A DNA stretch of 64,000 nucleotides, taken from Olsenella sp. An285 (lineage in GTDB: Bacteria; Actinomycetota; Coriobacteriia; Coriobacteriales; Atopobiaceae). The stretch covers positions 186,001 through 250,000 of the forward strand of contig NZ_NFIZ01000001.1 of the NCBI RefSeq assembly GCF_002159625.1. Direction: 5' to 3'. Position numbers and translations under genes: made by a program. Positions 25,256 to 33,548 of this stretch are shown piece by piece; position 1 is the stretch's first letter, and each line of letters opens with the position of its first letter. A model generated the notes under the pieces. That model was not told where the DNA came from. It saw nothing but the letters and a program-made list of their open reading frames with translations, and did no database searches.

Positions 25256-26916
25256 GAGAGGTACGCCCCCTTGTCTGCACTCGTGACCAGCTTTGCGTAG
25301 CGGGAGAGGACTCCCGTGGCGTACTTGGGCGCGGGCGGCTCCCACTGGGCGCGCCGCGCGGCGAGCTCGTCTGCGGGCACGCGCAGCTCGAGCGTGCCGG
25401 CCTGGATGTCGATGTCGATGACGTCGCCCTCGCGCACCAGCGCAATCGGGCCGCCGGCAGCCGCCTCAGGCGAGACGTGGCCGATGCACGGGCCCTTGGA
25501 GGCGCCGGAGAAGCGCCCGTCGGTGATGAGGGCCACCGAGCTCGCGAGCCCCATGCCGCAGATGGCGGAAGTGGGGGTGAGCATCTCGCGCATGCCGGGT
25601 CCGCCCGAGGGACCCTCGTAGCGGATGACCACGACGTCGCCCGGGTTTATCGCCCCGCCAAAGATGGCCTTGCAGGCCTCCTCCTCGGAGTCGAAGACGC
25701 GCGCGGGGCCGGAGTGCTGCCACATGCCCGGGTCCACGGCGCTCTTCTTGACCACGCCGCAGTCTGGCGCGAGGCTTCCGCGCATGACCTTGAGGCCGCC
25801 GTCGGGGGAGTAGGCGTTGTCCACGCTGCGCACGACCTCGCCGTCAACGGGCGGGCACTGCGCAACCCACTCCGCCATGGTGCCGTGGCAGGTGAGCGCG
25901 CTCATGTCGAGGTGCCCCGTGCGGCCGAGCTCGCCGAGAATGGCGGAGACGCCGCCCACGTCGTTGAGGTCCTGGATGTGGAGCGGGCCGGCCGGCGCGA
26001 TGCGCACGATGTTGGGGGTCTCGGCGCTGGCGCGGTCCCAGTCATCCATGGTGACGGGGCAGCCGGCGGCCTGCGCGATGGCCGTGAGATGGAGCATCGT
26101 GTTGGTGGAACCGCCGAAGGCCATGTCGAGCACCATGCCGTTGTGGATGGCGGCCGGGGTGAGGATCTGGCGCGCGGTGAGGTTCTTCTCGACCAGCTCC
26201 ATGACCTTCATGCCCGCCTGCTTGGCAAGGCGGATGCGCTCGGAGTAGACGGCAGGCACGGTGCCGTTGCCGGGAAGGGCGATGCCCAGGGCCTCCGCGA
26301 GGCAGCAGATGGAGTTGGCGGTGAACATGCCGGAGCAGCTGCCGCAGGTGGGGCAGGCGGTGCCCTCGAGCCAGTGGCACTCCTCCTCGGTCATGGTGCC
26401 GGCGGTGACCTGGCCCACGGCGTCGAAGAGGGAGTTGAGGTCGGTCTGGGACCCGTCGCGCCCGCGGCCGGCGAGCATGGGGCCGCCGGAGACGAGCACG
26501 GTGGGGATGTCCAGGCGCGCCGCGGCGATGAGCATGCCGGGGACGATCTTGTCGCAGCTGGGGATAAGAACCATCGCGTCGAACTGGTGACCCTGCACCG
26601 CGCACTCCACGGAGTCCGCGATGACCTCGCGGCTGGTGAGGCTGTAGTGCATGCCCTCGTGGTTCATGGCGATGCCGTCGCACACGCCGATGGTGTTCAC
26701 TTGGAGCGGCGTGCCGCCCGCCATGCGAACGCCCGCCTTGACGGCGTCGGCGATCTGCTGGAGGTGAAGGTGCCCGGGGATGACCTCGTTCTGGGCGGAA
26801 ATCACGGCCACGAGCGGCCGGTCGAGCTCCTCGTCGGTGAGGCCGTCGGCCTTGAGCAGGCTGCGGTGCGGCGCTCGCGCCAGGCCTCGCTTTATTGCGT
26901 CGCTTCTCAGTTCCAC
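25252..26916 (-). CDS. ilvD: Dihydroxy-acid dehydratase
   Basis: An iron-sulfur dehydratase, third step of branched-chain amino acid synthesis, 554 residues. Cluster and active-site motifs are visible: [27 protein letters not shown] and [20 protein letters not shown]. The start is GTG 26916 with GAGGGGGAAC just upstream; no ATG is available nearby. It is first in the minus-strand ilvDBNC operon. Confidence 0.96.
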   Translation of the reverse strand: MELRSDAIKRGLARAPHRSLLKADGLTDEELDRPLVAVISAQNEVIPGHLHLQQIADAVKAGVRMAGGTPLQVNTIGVCDGIAMNHEGMHYSLTSREVIADSVECAVQGHQFDAMVLIPSCDKIVPGMLIAAARLDIPTVLVSGGPMLAGRGRDGSQTDLNSLFDAVGQVTAGTMTEEECHWLEGTACPTCGSCSGMFTANSICCLAEALGIALPGNGTVPAVYSERIRLAKQAGMKVMELVEKNLTARQILTPAAIHNGMVLDMAFGGSTNTMLHLTAIAQAAGCPVTMDDWDRASAETPNIVRIAPAGPLHIQDLNDVGGVSAILGELGRTGHLDMSALTCHGTMAEWVAQCPPVDGEVVRSVDNAYSPDGGLKVMRGSLAPDCGVVKKSAVDPGMWQHSGPARVFDSEEEACKAIFGGAINPGDVVVIRYEGPSGGPGMREMLTPTSAICGMGLASSVALITDGRFSGASKGPCIGHVSPEAAAGGPIALVREGDVIDIDIQAGTLELRVPADELAARRAQWEPPAPKYATGVLSRYAKLVTSADKGAYLS

Positions 26917-27232
26917 GTTCCCCCTCGCTTTCCTCGTCGTTGTGAGAAATGCGAGGCCCAGAACCTCGAAGCCGTTACGGTGGCCGCCGGCGCGCGGTAC
27001 TTCTCGGCGCGTTTGCGGGGTTGTCCCGTCGCACGGCGCGGAGGTTCTCGCGAGCTGCTCGAGGGAGTGTTCGGTGCCGTTCGCCGCGGGTTCTCAGTCT
27101 GCCCGCTCCCTGTGGGACGAATGCGGCCCCTACTGGCCCTGTCATCGCATTTGCTCAGTGGTCCGTATCCTACGCGGCCCGTGTTTCCGGGGCGTAATCG
27201 CCCGCGAACGGTAGTGTTTCCCACCCAAGCGG
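26917..27232 (-). other. Leader region of the ilv operon, no recognised element
   Basis: This gap should hold the ilvD promoter. Read on the minus strand I find no T-box signature, no run of Leu/Val/Ile codons in a leader ORF and no hairpin with a T-run. Small hairpins exist (CGAGG-TTCTGG-GCCTCG near the gene), and one CTTCTCG motif copy lies at 27000. How this operon is regulated is not visible. Confidence 0.4.
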
Positions 27233-27265
27233 TGTCCCAAATAGGGACAGGATGCAATTGGGACA
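27233..27265. repeat. REP-like palindrome 5' of the RAYT pseudogene
   Basis: The outer arms TGTCCCAA / TTGGGACA enclose GGGACAGGATGCAA. The inner part matches the hairpin on the other side of the pseudogene (28098 onward, GGGACAGGACGAAA) at most positions. Confidence 0.8.
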
Positions 27266-27329
27266 TTCTGCGGCGACCCGCCCGCCCTTCAGGTGGGTAT
27301 CAGAGAAGGACCGGGGGAAGGAGGCGGAA

Positions 27330-28068
27330 ATGCGCGCCGCAAGGAGGGTTTCAGAGTCAGGCTACTATCACGTTATCCTGCGCGGGGACGGCAAGCGCAG
27401 AATCTTTGAAGACGATGATGACCGTAGGGAGTTTCTTAAGCTGCTTTCCGAGCAGGTGGTCAATCGAGGGGTGGACATAATTGCCTGGTGCTTGATGGAT
27501 AACCACGTCCACCTCGTCGTACAAGATTCCAGCAGTTGTTTAAGCATAGCCATAGGGTCTCTGGCCATGCGCTACGCCAGTGCTTCAATATGCGGACCGG
27601 GCATGTTGGGCATGTCTTCCAAGAGAGGTTTAAGAGCTCTCCCATCGAGAGCGACGCGTACCTTCTTGAGGCTTCCGCTACGTTCACAATAACCCTGAGA
27701 AGAGCGGTATCTGTCGTGCTGAGGAGTACCCATGGAGCAGCTACTCGGAATACGTCACGAGTTCATGGATTACCGATACGGAAACTGTTCTTGACATGCT
27801 TGGTGGGGTGGAAGGCTTCAAAGAGTTCTGCGCCGCCGTGCCCGCGTTAAGCTATAGGTTCTCCGGTCGTGTGAGGATTGCCGACGACGAGATGGGGGAA
27901 ATGGCGAGGTCTGTGCTCGGAGACGTCTCCGTTTACGATGTGAAGGCTCTTCCGGTGGAGGAGAGAAACGAGAGGCTTCGCGCTCTTCGCGAGTGCGGGC
28001 TCTCCGTTCGGCAAGTCGAACGGCTTACGGGAATTGGGGCCAAGACCATTACGCGGGCGACGACGTAG
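27330..28068 (+). pseudogene. REP-associated tyrosine transposase (RAYT), two frameshifts
   Basis: A Y1/HUH-family transposase related to IS200. Frame 1 opens at ATG 27330 behind GGAGG and gives ESGYYHVILRG and the metal motif NHVHLV. Near 27580 the reading continues one base off (CFNMRTGHVGHVFQERF), and near 27674 it shifts again (YVHNNPEKSGICRAEEYPW, which includes the catalytic-Tyr region). The rest reads through to the C-terminal HTH-like end (LSVRQVERLTGIGAKTI) at 28068. Each break looks like loss of a single base. The gene is therefore broken as sequenced, unless these are sequencing errors. It has its own palindromes on both sides. Confidence 0.85.
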
Positions 28069-28079
28069 CGACTCATATT

Positions 28080-28169
28080 GGCGCGGCGACCCAAGTGGGG
28101 ACAGGACGAAACTGGGACACCCGCTCGGGTGTCCCAGTTTCGTCCTGTCCCCACTTGGGTCGCCGCGCC
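28080..28169 (+). repeat. Perfect 43-bp hairpin with GCTC loop 3' of the RAYT pseudogene
   Basis: The arms 28080-28122 and 28127-28169 are exact reverse complements. It begins 12 bases after the pseudogene stop and ends seven bases before the ilvA stop. It carries CAAGTGGGGACAGGACGAAA, related to the palindrome at 27233. Confidence 0.92.
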
Positions 28170-28175
28170 CCCGTC

Positions 28176-29396
28176 TCACAGAGAGGTCTGGACGAGGGTG
28201 GGGGAGAAGCCCGCGGAGCTGAGGGCGTCCACGATCTGGTCCTTGTGGTCGGTGCCAAAGGCCTCGATCGTCACGCGCAGCTCGACGGCGGCGTTGCGGT
28301 TGGTCGAGACGAACTGGTTGTGCTCGAGCTTGATGACGTTGCCGTTCTGCTCTGCGATGACCTGCGCCACGCGCACCAGCATGCCCGGGCGGTCGGGCAG
28401 CAGAACGCTCACGGTGAAGATGCGGTCGCGCATGATGAGGCCGTGCTGGACGACCGAGCTCATCGTGATGACGTCCATGTTGCCGCCGGAGAGGATGGAG
28501 ACCACGCGCTTGTTCTCGGCGGGCAGGTGCTTGAGCGCCGCCACGGTGAGAAGGCCCGAGTTCTCCACGATCATCTTGTGGTTCTCCACCATGTCGAGGA
28601 ACGCCACCACGAGCTCGTCGTCCGGGACGGTCATGACGTCGTCAAGGTTGTCGCGCAGGTAGGGGAATACCTGGTCGCCCACCTCCAGGACGGCCGTGCC
28701 GTCCGCGATGGTGTTGGCGGAGGGCAGGCGCACCGGGTGACCGGCCTCGAGCGCGGCCGTGAGCGAGGGAGCCCCGGCCGGTTCCACGCCCACCACGCGG
28801 ATCTTGGGGTTGTGGAGCTTGGCGAAGGTCGCCACCCCGCACGCCAGGCCTCCGCCGCCGACGGGCACGAGAATGGTGTCCACGAGCGGCAGCTCCTGCA
28901 CGATCTCCATGGCGATGGTCCCCTGGCCGGTGGACACGGTCGGGTCGTTGAACGGGTGGATGAAGGTGAGGCCCTCGCGCTCCGCCAGCTCGAGGGCGTA
29001 GTCGCAGGCCTCGTCGTAGACGTCGCCGTGGAGGACGACCTCGGCGCCGTAGCCCTTGGTGCGCTCGACCTTGATGAGCGGCGTCGTCGTGGGCATGACC
29101 ACGACGGAGCGCGCGCCGGCGCGCGAGGCGGCGTAGGCCACGCCCTGCGCGTGGTTGCCCGCGCTCGCGGTGATGAGGCCGCGGGAGAGCTCCTCGGGGG
29201 AGAGGGTGGAAATCTTGTAGTAGGCGCCGCGCACCTTGTAGGCGCCGGTGCGCTGCATGTTCTCGGGCTTGAGCCACACGCGGTTGCCGCACTGGGCGGA
29301 GAACGAAGGGCTCTCCACGAGCTTGGTCTCCTGCGTGACCTCCCGGACCTTCTCGGAGGCCTCCTCAAAGGCCTCGAGCGTGAGCATCTCTGCCAT
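28176..29396 (-). CDS. ilvA: Threonine ammonia-lyase (threonine deaminase)
   Basis: A PLP enzyme converting threonine to 2-oxobutyrate, which feeds isoleucine synthesis by ilvBN/C/D nearby. It has 406 residues, with the PLP lysine in GAYKVRGA near residue 53, the phosphate-binding loop GGGGLACG and SGGNMD. A single C-terminal ACT-like domain (about 330-406, FTVSVLLPDRPGML) makes this the shorter form rather than the 500-residue biosynthetic form with a double regulatory domain. ATG 29396 is preceded by an AGGGGG-type site. Confidence 0.93.
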   Translation of the reverse strand: MAEMLTLEAFEEASEKVREVTQETKLVESPSFSAQCGNRVWLKPENMQRTGAYKVRGAYYKISTLSPEELSRGLITASAGNHAQGVAYAASRAGARSVVVMPTTTPLIKVERTKGYGAEVVLHGDVYDEACDYALELAEREGLTFIHPFNDPTVSTGQGTIAMEIVQELPLVDTILVPVGGGGLACGVATFAKLHNPKIRVVGVEPAGAPSLTAALEAGHPVRLPSANTIADGTAVLEVGDQVFPYLRDNLDDVMTVPDDELVVAFLDMVENHKMIVENSGLLTVAALKHLPAENKRVVSILSGGNMDVITMSSVVQHGLIMRDRIFTVSVLLPDRPGMLVRVAQVIAEQNGNVIKLEHNQFVSTNRNAAVELRVTIEAFGTDHKDQIVDALSSAGFSPTLVQTSL

Positions 29397-29459
29397 GCCT
29401 TACCCCCTGCGAAAGTAGACGGCGCGTTACGACGCCGTCGCCGCGGTTTTTCGTTTGCC

Positions 29460-29465
29460 TATAGT
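29460..29465 (+). promoter_or_regulatory. Candidate -10 box (TATAGT) for the ABC ATPase gene
   Basis: TATAGT lies between the divergent ilvA and ABC ATPase genes, 49 bp before the latter. A GACGGCG / CGCCGTC hairpin (29418-29440) followed by TTTTT lies just upstream. Confidence 0.5.
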
Positions 29466-29513
29466 AGTCCTGCCGAGGCACGGGGTCCTCGGCGCACGTC
29501 GAAGGGGCACCAA

Positions 29514-30335
29514 ATGGAAACCAACCAGCAGGCGCCGGGTGCCGGCGTCCCACTCTTTCAGATAAAGGACGCCAGCGTGGTCCGTGGCGGCAAGACGATC
29601 CTGCACGTGAGCGACTTCTCGCTCGCCGAGGGGGAGCACGTGGCGCTTCTCGGCCCCAACGGGGCGGGCAAGTCCACGTTCATCCAGCTCCTCACCCGCG
29701 AGGTCTTCCCCCTCTGGCGCGAGGAGCCCCCCGTGCGCTTTCGCGGGCAGGAGCGCCCCAGGCTGGCGGACATCAAGCGGACCCTGGGCATCGTGAGCTC
29801 CACGATGCACGACCAGGTGCGCGTCCACCTGCCCGTCATCGACATCGTGACGGGCGGCCTCTTTGGCACGCTGGGCCTCCCGCTGCGCGGCGAGGTTGGC
29901 GAGAAGGACCGGGCGCTCGCGACTGACGCGCTCGAGCGCCTGGGCATCGCCGAGCTCGCCCCGCGCGACGTGATGACCCTCTCAACGGGTCAGGTGCGCC
30001 GCGTTCTGGTTGCTCGCGAGCTCGTGCGCGACCCGCAGGTCCTCATCTTCGACGAGCCCTGCACCGGCCTCGACCCGGAGGGCATGTACCACGTGAGGAA
30101 GACCATGGGCACGCTCGCCGCGGAGGGGCGCTCGGTGGTGCTCGTGACGCACTACCCCGAGGACATAGTCCCCGCCATCCGGCGCGTTCTGCTCATCAAG
30201 GACGCGGAGGTGTTCGCCGACGGCCCCAAGGAGGAGCTTCTCACGAGCAAGGTCATGAGCAGTCTCTTTGACGTCCCGCTCGTGGCGGGGGAGTCCTGCG
30301 GCTGGTACTCGCTCCGCGGCTCGTACGGCGAGTAA
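29514..30335 (+). CDS. Stand-alone ABC transporter ATP-binding protein
   Basis: An ABC ATPase of 273 residues with Walker A GPNGAGKST near residue 45, signature LSTGQVRR near 155 (a variant of LSGGQ), Walker B VLIFDEPCTGLD and the H-loop THYPED. It resembles the ModF/YlmA-like single-domain ATPases. No permease or binding protein is adjacent, so the substrate cannot be assigned. ATG 29514 follows AAGGGG. VGEKDRALA near residue 122 is encoded by GGCGAGAAGGAC, another copy of the dispersed motif inside a gene. Confidence 0.85.
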   Translation: METNQQAPGAGVPLFQIKDASVVRGGKTILHVSDFSLAEGEHVALLGPNGAGKSTFIQLLTREVFPLWREEPPVRFRGQERPRLADIKRTLGIVSSTMHDQVRVHLPVIDIVTGGLFGTLGLPLRGEVGEKDRALATDALERLGIAELAPRDVMTLSTGQVRRVLVARELVRDPQVLIFDEPCTGLDPEGMYHVRKTMGTLAAEGRSVVLVTHYPEDIVPAIRRVLLIKDAEVFADGPKEELLTSKVMSSLFDVPLVAGESCGWYSLRGSYGE

Positions 30336-30340
30336 TCGGC

Positions 30341-30408
30341 TGCACGAAAGGGGACGTGCCTGAAACGTGCAAATAATTGCACGTTTCAGGCACGTCCCCT
30401 TTCGTGCA
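30341..30408 (+). repeat. Perfect 32-bp hairpin with ATAA loop
   Basis: The arms 30341-30372 and 30377-30408 are exact reverse complements (TGCACGAAAGGGGACGTGCC and onward). It lies just after the ABC ATPase stop and before the minus-strand tRNA-Ala terminator, the same design as the hairpins at 5809 and 28080. Confidence 0.92.
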
Positions 30409-30445
30409 ACAAGAAGGGCCCGGATGCCGTCAGGCATCCGGGCCC
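30408..30445 (-). terminator. Terminator of tRNA-Ala
   Basis: On the minus strand GGGCCCGGATGCC pairs with GGCATCCGGGCCC around a 4-nt loop, followed by TTCTTGTT. Confidence 0.85.
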
Positions 30446-30455
30446 TGAGTCTACC

Positions 30456-30531
30456 TGGTGGAGACGAGGGGATTCGAACCCCCGGCCTCTGCCTTGCGAA
30501 GGCAGCGCTCTCCCAGCTGAGCTACGTCCCC
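30456..30531 (-). tRNA. tRNA-Ala (anticodon CGC)
   Basis: The minus strand reads GGGGACGTAGCTCAGCTGGG, with anticodon loop TTCGCAA (CGC), T-loop GGTTCGAATCC, and ends CGTCTCC ACCA with CCA encoded; 76 nt. It is followed by a strong terminator. Confidence 0.95.
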
Positions 30532-30618
30532 AGGCGCATTGCGCGTTGGATATTGTGGCGGTTCGCGCGGGCGGTGTCAAGCGTGAATTGCGACGCCCCC
30601 ACGGGGCGCCCGCGGCAC

Positions 30619-30785
30619 GAAGACGCCCCCTGCGGTTCGATAATGAACCCACCTCTCAGAAGGTGGGTGTCCCCATCGCGCGTTCCGGCTTCCTCATCAA
30701 CGGAGGATCCCCGTACTGAACACGAGATATCGGACTCCCTCGTAACGCTTGTCGGTTCACCCAGTTTGACCGCAGGGGGACGACA
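30619..30785 (-). ncRNA. ssrS: Probable 6S RNA
   Basis: A minus-strand transcript of about 167 nt is suggested by a TATAGT promoter box (30792-30797) and by long-range pairing of its ends: CCCCCTGCGGT near the 5' end with ACCGCAGGGGG near the 3' end. Inside the 3' half is a clean hairpin ACCCACCT-TCTGAG-AGGTGGGT, like the one in the 3' side of the 6S central bubble, followed by TTCATTATCG. A long, imperfect middle stem completes the rod shape that mimics an open promoter for RNA polymerase. There is no ORF. The identification rests on shape and partial sequence recall, not on a covariance search. The rest of the gap 30532-30975 holds no gene I can see. Confidence 0.6.
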
Positions 30786-30791
30786 CCACCT

Positions 30792-30797
30792 ACTATA
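30792..30797 (-). promoter_or_regulatory. -10 box (TATAGT) of the probable 6S RNA
   Basis: On the minus strand, CTATAGT sits 7 nt before the proposed 5' end. The -35 is not clear. Confidence 0.5.
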
Positions 30798-30922
30798 GGG
30801 GAGCCATGAGGAGAAACCAGTCTTGACTTGCGTCGAGTTCTCCGCAAAAGTTGATATGTACGTGCGCTTGCACGCGTCCTTCACTCCTGCGCCTTCCCAA
30901 CGCCCCCATCCCTCGATTTCGC

Positions 30923-30928
30923 TATCAT
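30923..30928 (+). promoter_or_regulatory. Candidate -10 box (TATCAT) of the WecA-type gene
   Basis: TTCGCTATCATGTCC lies about 48 bp before the start codon; the same GCTATCAT box precedes the SecD-like gene. Confidence 0.4.
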
Positions 30929-30975
30929 GTCCTGAGCACGTGCGGCAGTAAACGTAGATGGGAAGGGAGAAGGGC

Positions 30976-32205
30976 GTGCACGACCTCGTACCGTATCTGT
31001 GCCTGTTCGTCGCGGCTCTTGCGGTCTCGCTTCTCACGACGCCCCTCGCCAGAATGATTGCCGTCCGCTGCGGTGCGGTGGACTACCCCAACGCTCGTAG
31101 GATCAACAAGAAGCCCATCCCGCGCATGGGAGGCATCGCCATCTTCCTGGGCATCGTGGCCGCCTTCGTCACGCAGTACGTGGGCACCACGTTCTTCGAC
31201 TGGCCCGTCGTCCTGGTGCCCTCGCCCAAGCTCGAGGTCAACTACTGGATGCTGGTCGTGGCGTTCCTGGTCATCTTCTTCACGGGCCTCGTCGACGACT
31301 ACCGCTCGCTCTCCCCGCGCAAGAAGCTCCTTGGCCAGATAATCGCCGCGTCCTTTGCCGTCGCGGGCGGTCTCGTGATCGGCGACATCTCCAACCCCTT
31401 CCCGCCCGGCGGCTTCATCCAGCTCGGCTGGCTCGCGTACCCGGTGACGGTGGTCTACCTCGTCGCCTACACCAACATCATCAACCTCATCGACGGCCTG
31501 GACGGCCTCGCCGGGGGAATCTCCGCCATAGCGGGCCTCACCATGTTCGTCCTCTCCGTCTGGGCGGGCAGGCTCGACGCCGCGGCGCTCTCCGTTGCCG
31601 TTGCCGGCTCCTCCCTGGGGTTCCTGCGCTACAACTTCCACCCCGCCTCGATCTTCATGGGCGACTCCGGTGCGCTCACCCTGGGCTTCGCGCTGGGCGC
31701 GGTCTCCCTGCTCTCGGTCACGCGCTTCGCGGGCCTCACCACCATCATCGTGCCGCTGGTGATCGCCGCCGTCCCCATCATCGACACCTTCTCCGCCATC
31801 GTGCGCCGCCTGCGCGGGCACACGGGCATCAGCCACGCGGACCGCGGCCACATCCACCACCGCCTCATCGACGAGGGCTACGACCAGCGCCAGGCGGTGC
31901 TGCTCATGTACGGCTGGACGTTTCTCCTGTGCATCGGGTCGCTTGTCATGACGCAGGTGGAGACGCTCCCGCGCATCCTCATCTTCTGCGTGCTGCTCCT
32001 CGCGTCCATGGCCTTCGCCTGGCACCTGCGCCTCTTCGAGCCCGTGCTCCTGCACCACTTCAACCCCAAGACCGGTGCGGACGAGCTCGTGGGGCCGGAT
32101 GACGACGCCTTCGAGGAGGAGGCGGAGAGGATGCACGAGAGCGGCCACCGCCTGCCCGAGCGGCTCCGCCCCGGCTCTCCCTCCCAAAGGAGGGGCAGGA
32201 AGTGA
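30976..32205 (+). CDS. Undecaprenyl-phosphate glycosyl-1-phosphate transferase (WecA/TagO family)
   Basis: An integral membrane enzyme that loads a sugar-1-phosphate (usually GlcNAc) on undecaprenyl phosphate, the first step of many wall polymers. The family motifs are visible: TGLVDDYRS near residue 100, NLIDGLDGLAGG near 173, FMGDSGALTLG near 227 and the HADRGHIHHR loop near 290, with about ten membrane helices. GTG 30976 is chosen because the upstream in-frame ATG (30958) lies within the GGAAGGGAG ribosome binding sequence. The stop overlaps the next gene (GTGA). The acceptor polymer is not evident here. Confidence 0.9.
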   Translation: MHDLVPYLCLFVAALAVSLLTTPLARMIAVRCGAVDYPNARRINKKPIPRMGGIAIFLGIVAAFVTQYVGTTFFDWPVVLVPSPKLEVNYWMLVVAFLVIFFTGLVDDYRSLSPRKKLLGQIIAASFAVAGGLVIGDISNPFPPGGFIQLGWLAYPVTVVYLVAYTNIINLIDGLDGLAGGISAIAGLTMFVLSVWAGRLDAAALSVAVAGSSLGFLRYNFHPASIFMGDSGALTLGFALGAVSLLSVTRFAGLTTIIVPLVIAAVPIIDTFSAIVRRLRGHTGISHADRGHIHHRLIDEGYDQRQAVLLMYGWTFLLCIGSLVMTQVETLPRILIFCVLLLASMAFAWHLRLFEPVLLHHFNPKTGADELVGPDDDAFEEEAERMHESGHRLPERLRPGSPSQRRGRK

Positions 32206-33197
32206 GCCGACCCGCGGACCTTTCGCCCTCCGCCTACGACGCCTGCGAGCTCTGCCCCAGGCGCTGCGGCGCCCGCCGCTCCGAAGGCGTCCCAGGCGCG
32301 TGCGGGATGACCTCCGAGCTGCGCGTGGCGCGCTCCGCGCTCCACTTCTGGGAGGAGCCCCCCATCTCCGGCGAGCGGGGCTCGGGCGCCGTGTTCTTCT
32401 CGGGCTGCCCGCTTCGCTGCGTCTTCTGCCAGAACCACGAGATCTCGAGCGGGGGCTTCGGCCTGCCCGTCAGCACCTCGCGCCTCGCCGAGATGATGCT
32501 CGAGCTCCAGGGCCAGGGCGCCCTCAACATCAACCTCGTCACGCCCCTGCACTACGCCCCGCACGTGCGCGACGCGGTGCTCGCCGCGCGCGAGGCCGGG
32601 CTCGGGCTCCCGATCGTCTGCAACACCTCGGGATACGAACGTGCTGACGTCGTTCGCGCGATGGGGGACGTCGTCGACGTCTGGCTCACGGACTTCAAGT
32701 ACGCGAGCGGGCGGCTCGCGGGCGAGCTCTCGGCGGCACCCGACTACCCGGAGGTGGCGGCGCGCGCGCTCGAGGCCATGCTCGCGTGCGTGCGCGCGGC
32801 TGGCGGCCGGGAGCTCGCTCCGGACGGCTCGATGAGGCGCGGCGTGATGGTGCGCCACCTCGTCCTCCCCGGGCACGCGGACGACTCCTGCGCCGTCCTC
32901 GACCGCGTGTGGGAGCTCGCGGGCGACGAGGCGGACCTCTCGGTGATGAACCAGTACACCCCCAACGAGGCGTGCCGCCGCGCCGGGGGAGACCTCTCGC
33001 ACGGCGTTTCGGACGAGGAGTACGAGATCGTGCTCTGCCACGCCGACGACCTCGGCTTCACCCGCATCTGGTGGCAGGAGGGCGGGACCGTCTCCGAGAG
33101 CTTCGTCCCCGCCTTCGATGCCACCGGGGTCCGGGGCCCGGAGCTCGGCGCCCGCCGGCCGGGCGACGGCCCCGCCTGCGGCGCACAAGGGGTATAA
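32202..33197 (+). CDS. Radical SAM protein, PflA-like
   Basis: A 331-residue radical SAM enzyme. The cluster-binding motif is CPLRCVFC (Cx3Cx2C) near residue 70, followed by QNHEIS, as in the pyruvate-formate-lyase-activating-like family of unknown specificity. An extra N-terminal cysteine set (CELCPRRCGARR) lies at about residues 16-27. The start GTG 32202 overlaps the upstream stop and has AAAGGAGGGG before it, so it is translated with the WecA-type gene. There is no glycyl radical enzyme nearby to name a target. Confidence 0.85.
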   Translation: MSRPADLSPSAYDACELCPRRCGARRSEGVPGACGMTSELRVARSALHFWEEPPISGERGSGAVFFSGCPLRCVFCQNHEISSGGFGLPVSTSRLAEMMLELQGQGALNINLVTPLHYAPHVRDAVLAAREAGLGLPIVCNTSGYERADVVRAMGDVVDVWLTDFKYASGRLAGELSAAPDYPEVAARALEAMLACVRAAGGRELAPDGSMRRGVMVRHLVLPGHADDSCAVLDRVWELAGDEADLSVMNQYTPNEACRRAGGDLSHGVSDEEYEIVLCHADDLGFTRIWWQEGGTVSESFVPAFDATGVRGPELGARRPGDGPACGAQGV

Positions 33198-33231
33198 CAG
33201 TAGGCACTGCCGCTACGACGACGGAGGAGAC

Positions 33232-33540
33232 ATGTCAGAGGACAGGCTCAGCGACGAGGAGCGCGCCGAGCTCGAGGCGCTTCGTGCCGAGAAGGCCAAG
33301 AGGGAGCGTGCCGAGAAGGACGCTCGGGAGCGCAGGGAGCTCGAGCGGCTGCGCCGCGAGCGTGCCGCGAGTGAGCAGGAGCGCGCCGCGAGGGCGCGGG
33401 ACGCCGCCGCGCTCGAGCGCGGGCGCAAGCTGATGGAGCCCGATGACGACGACCTCAAGATGGCTCCGGGACAGAAGATCGTCATTCTCGCCGTGGTGGT
33501 GGTCGCCATCGTGTGGCTCGCCGTCACGGTCCTTGGATAG
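33232..33540 (+). CDS. Small tail-anchored coiled-coil protein
   Basis: A 102-residue protein: residues 5-68 are an uninterrupted charged helix (Glu/Arg/Ala/Lys), then PDDDDLKMAPGQ, then one membrane helix (KIVILAVVVVAIVWLAVTV) at the C-terminus. ATG 33232 follows GGAGGAG. A TATAAC box at 33192 may be its promoter, and pncB starts eight bases after its stop. It resembles the larger protein at 5903 in layout. The function is not recognised. Confidence 0.7.
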   Translation: MSEDRLSDEERAELEALRAEKAKRERAEKDARERRELERLRRERAASEQERAARARDAAALERGRKLMEPDDDDLKMAPGQKIVILAVVVVAIVWLAVTVLG

Positions 33541-33548
33541 GAGGAGCC

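Noticed and set aside
26917-27232. T-box or leader-peptide attenuator before ilvD
   Set aside because: No T-box consensus, no terminator with a T-run and no branched-chain codon run could be found on the minus strand.
27330-28068. Programmed frameshifting in the RAYT gene
   Set aside because: No slippery sequence or stimulating structure is evident at either break, and RAYT genes are normally single-frame; loss of single bases is simpler.
33192-33197. Firm promoter call for the small coiled-coil gene at TATAAC
   Set aside because: The box overlaps the stop codon of the preceding gene and has no -35, so it is mentioned only within the gene entry.
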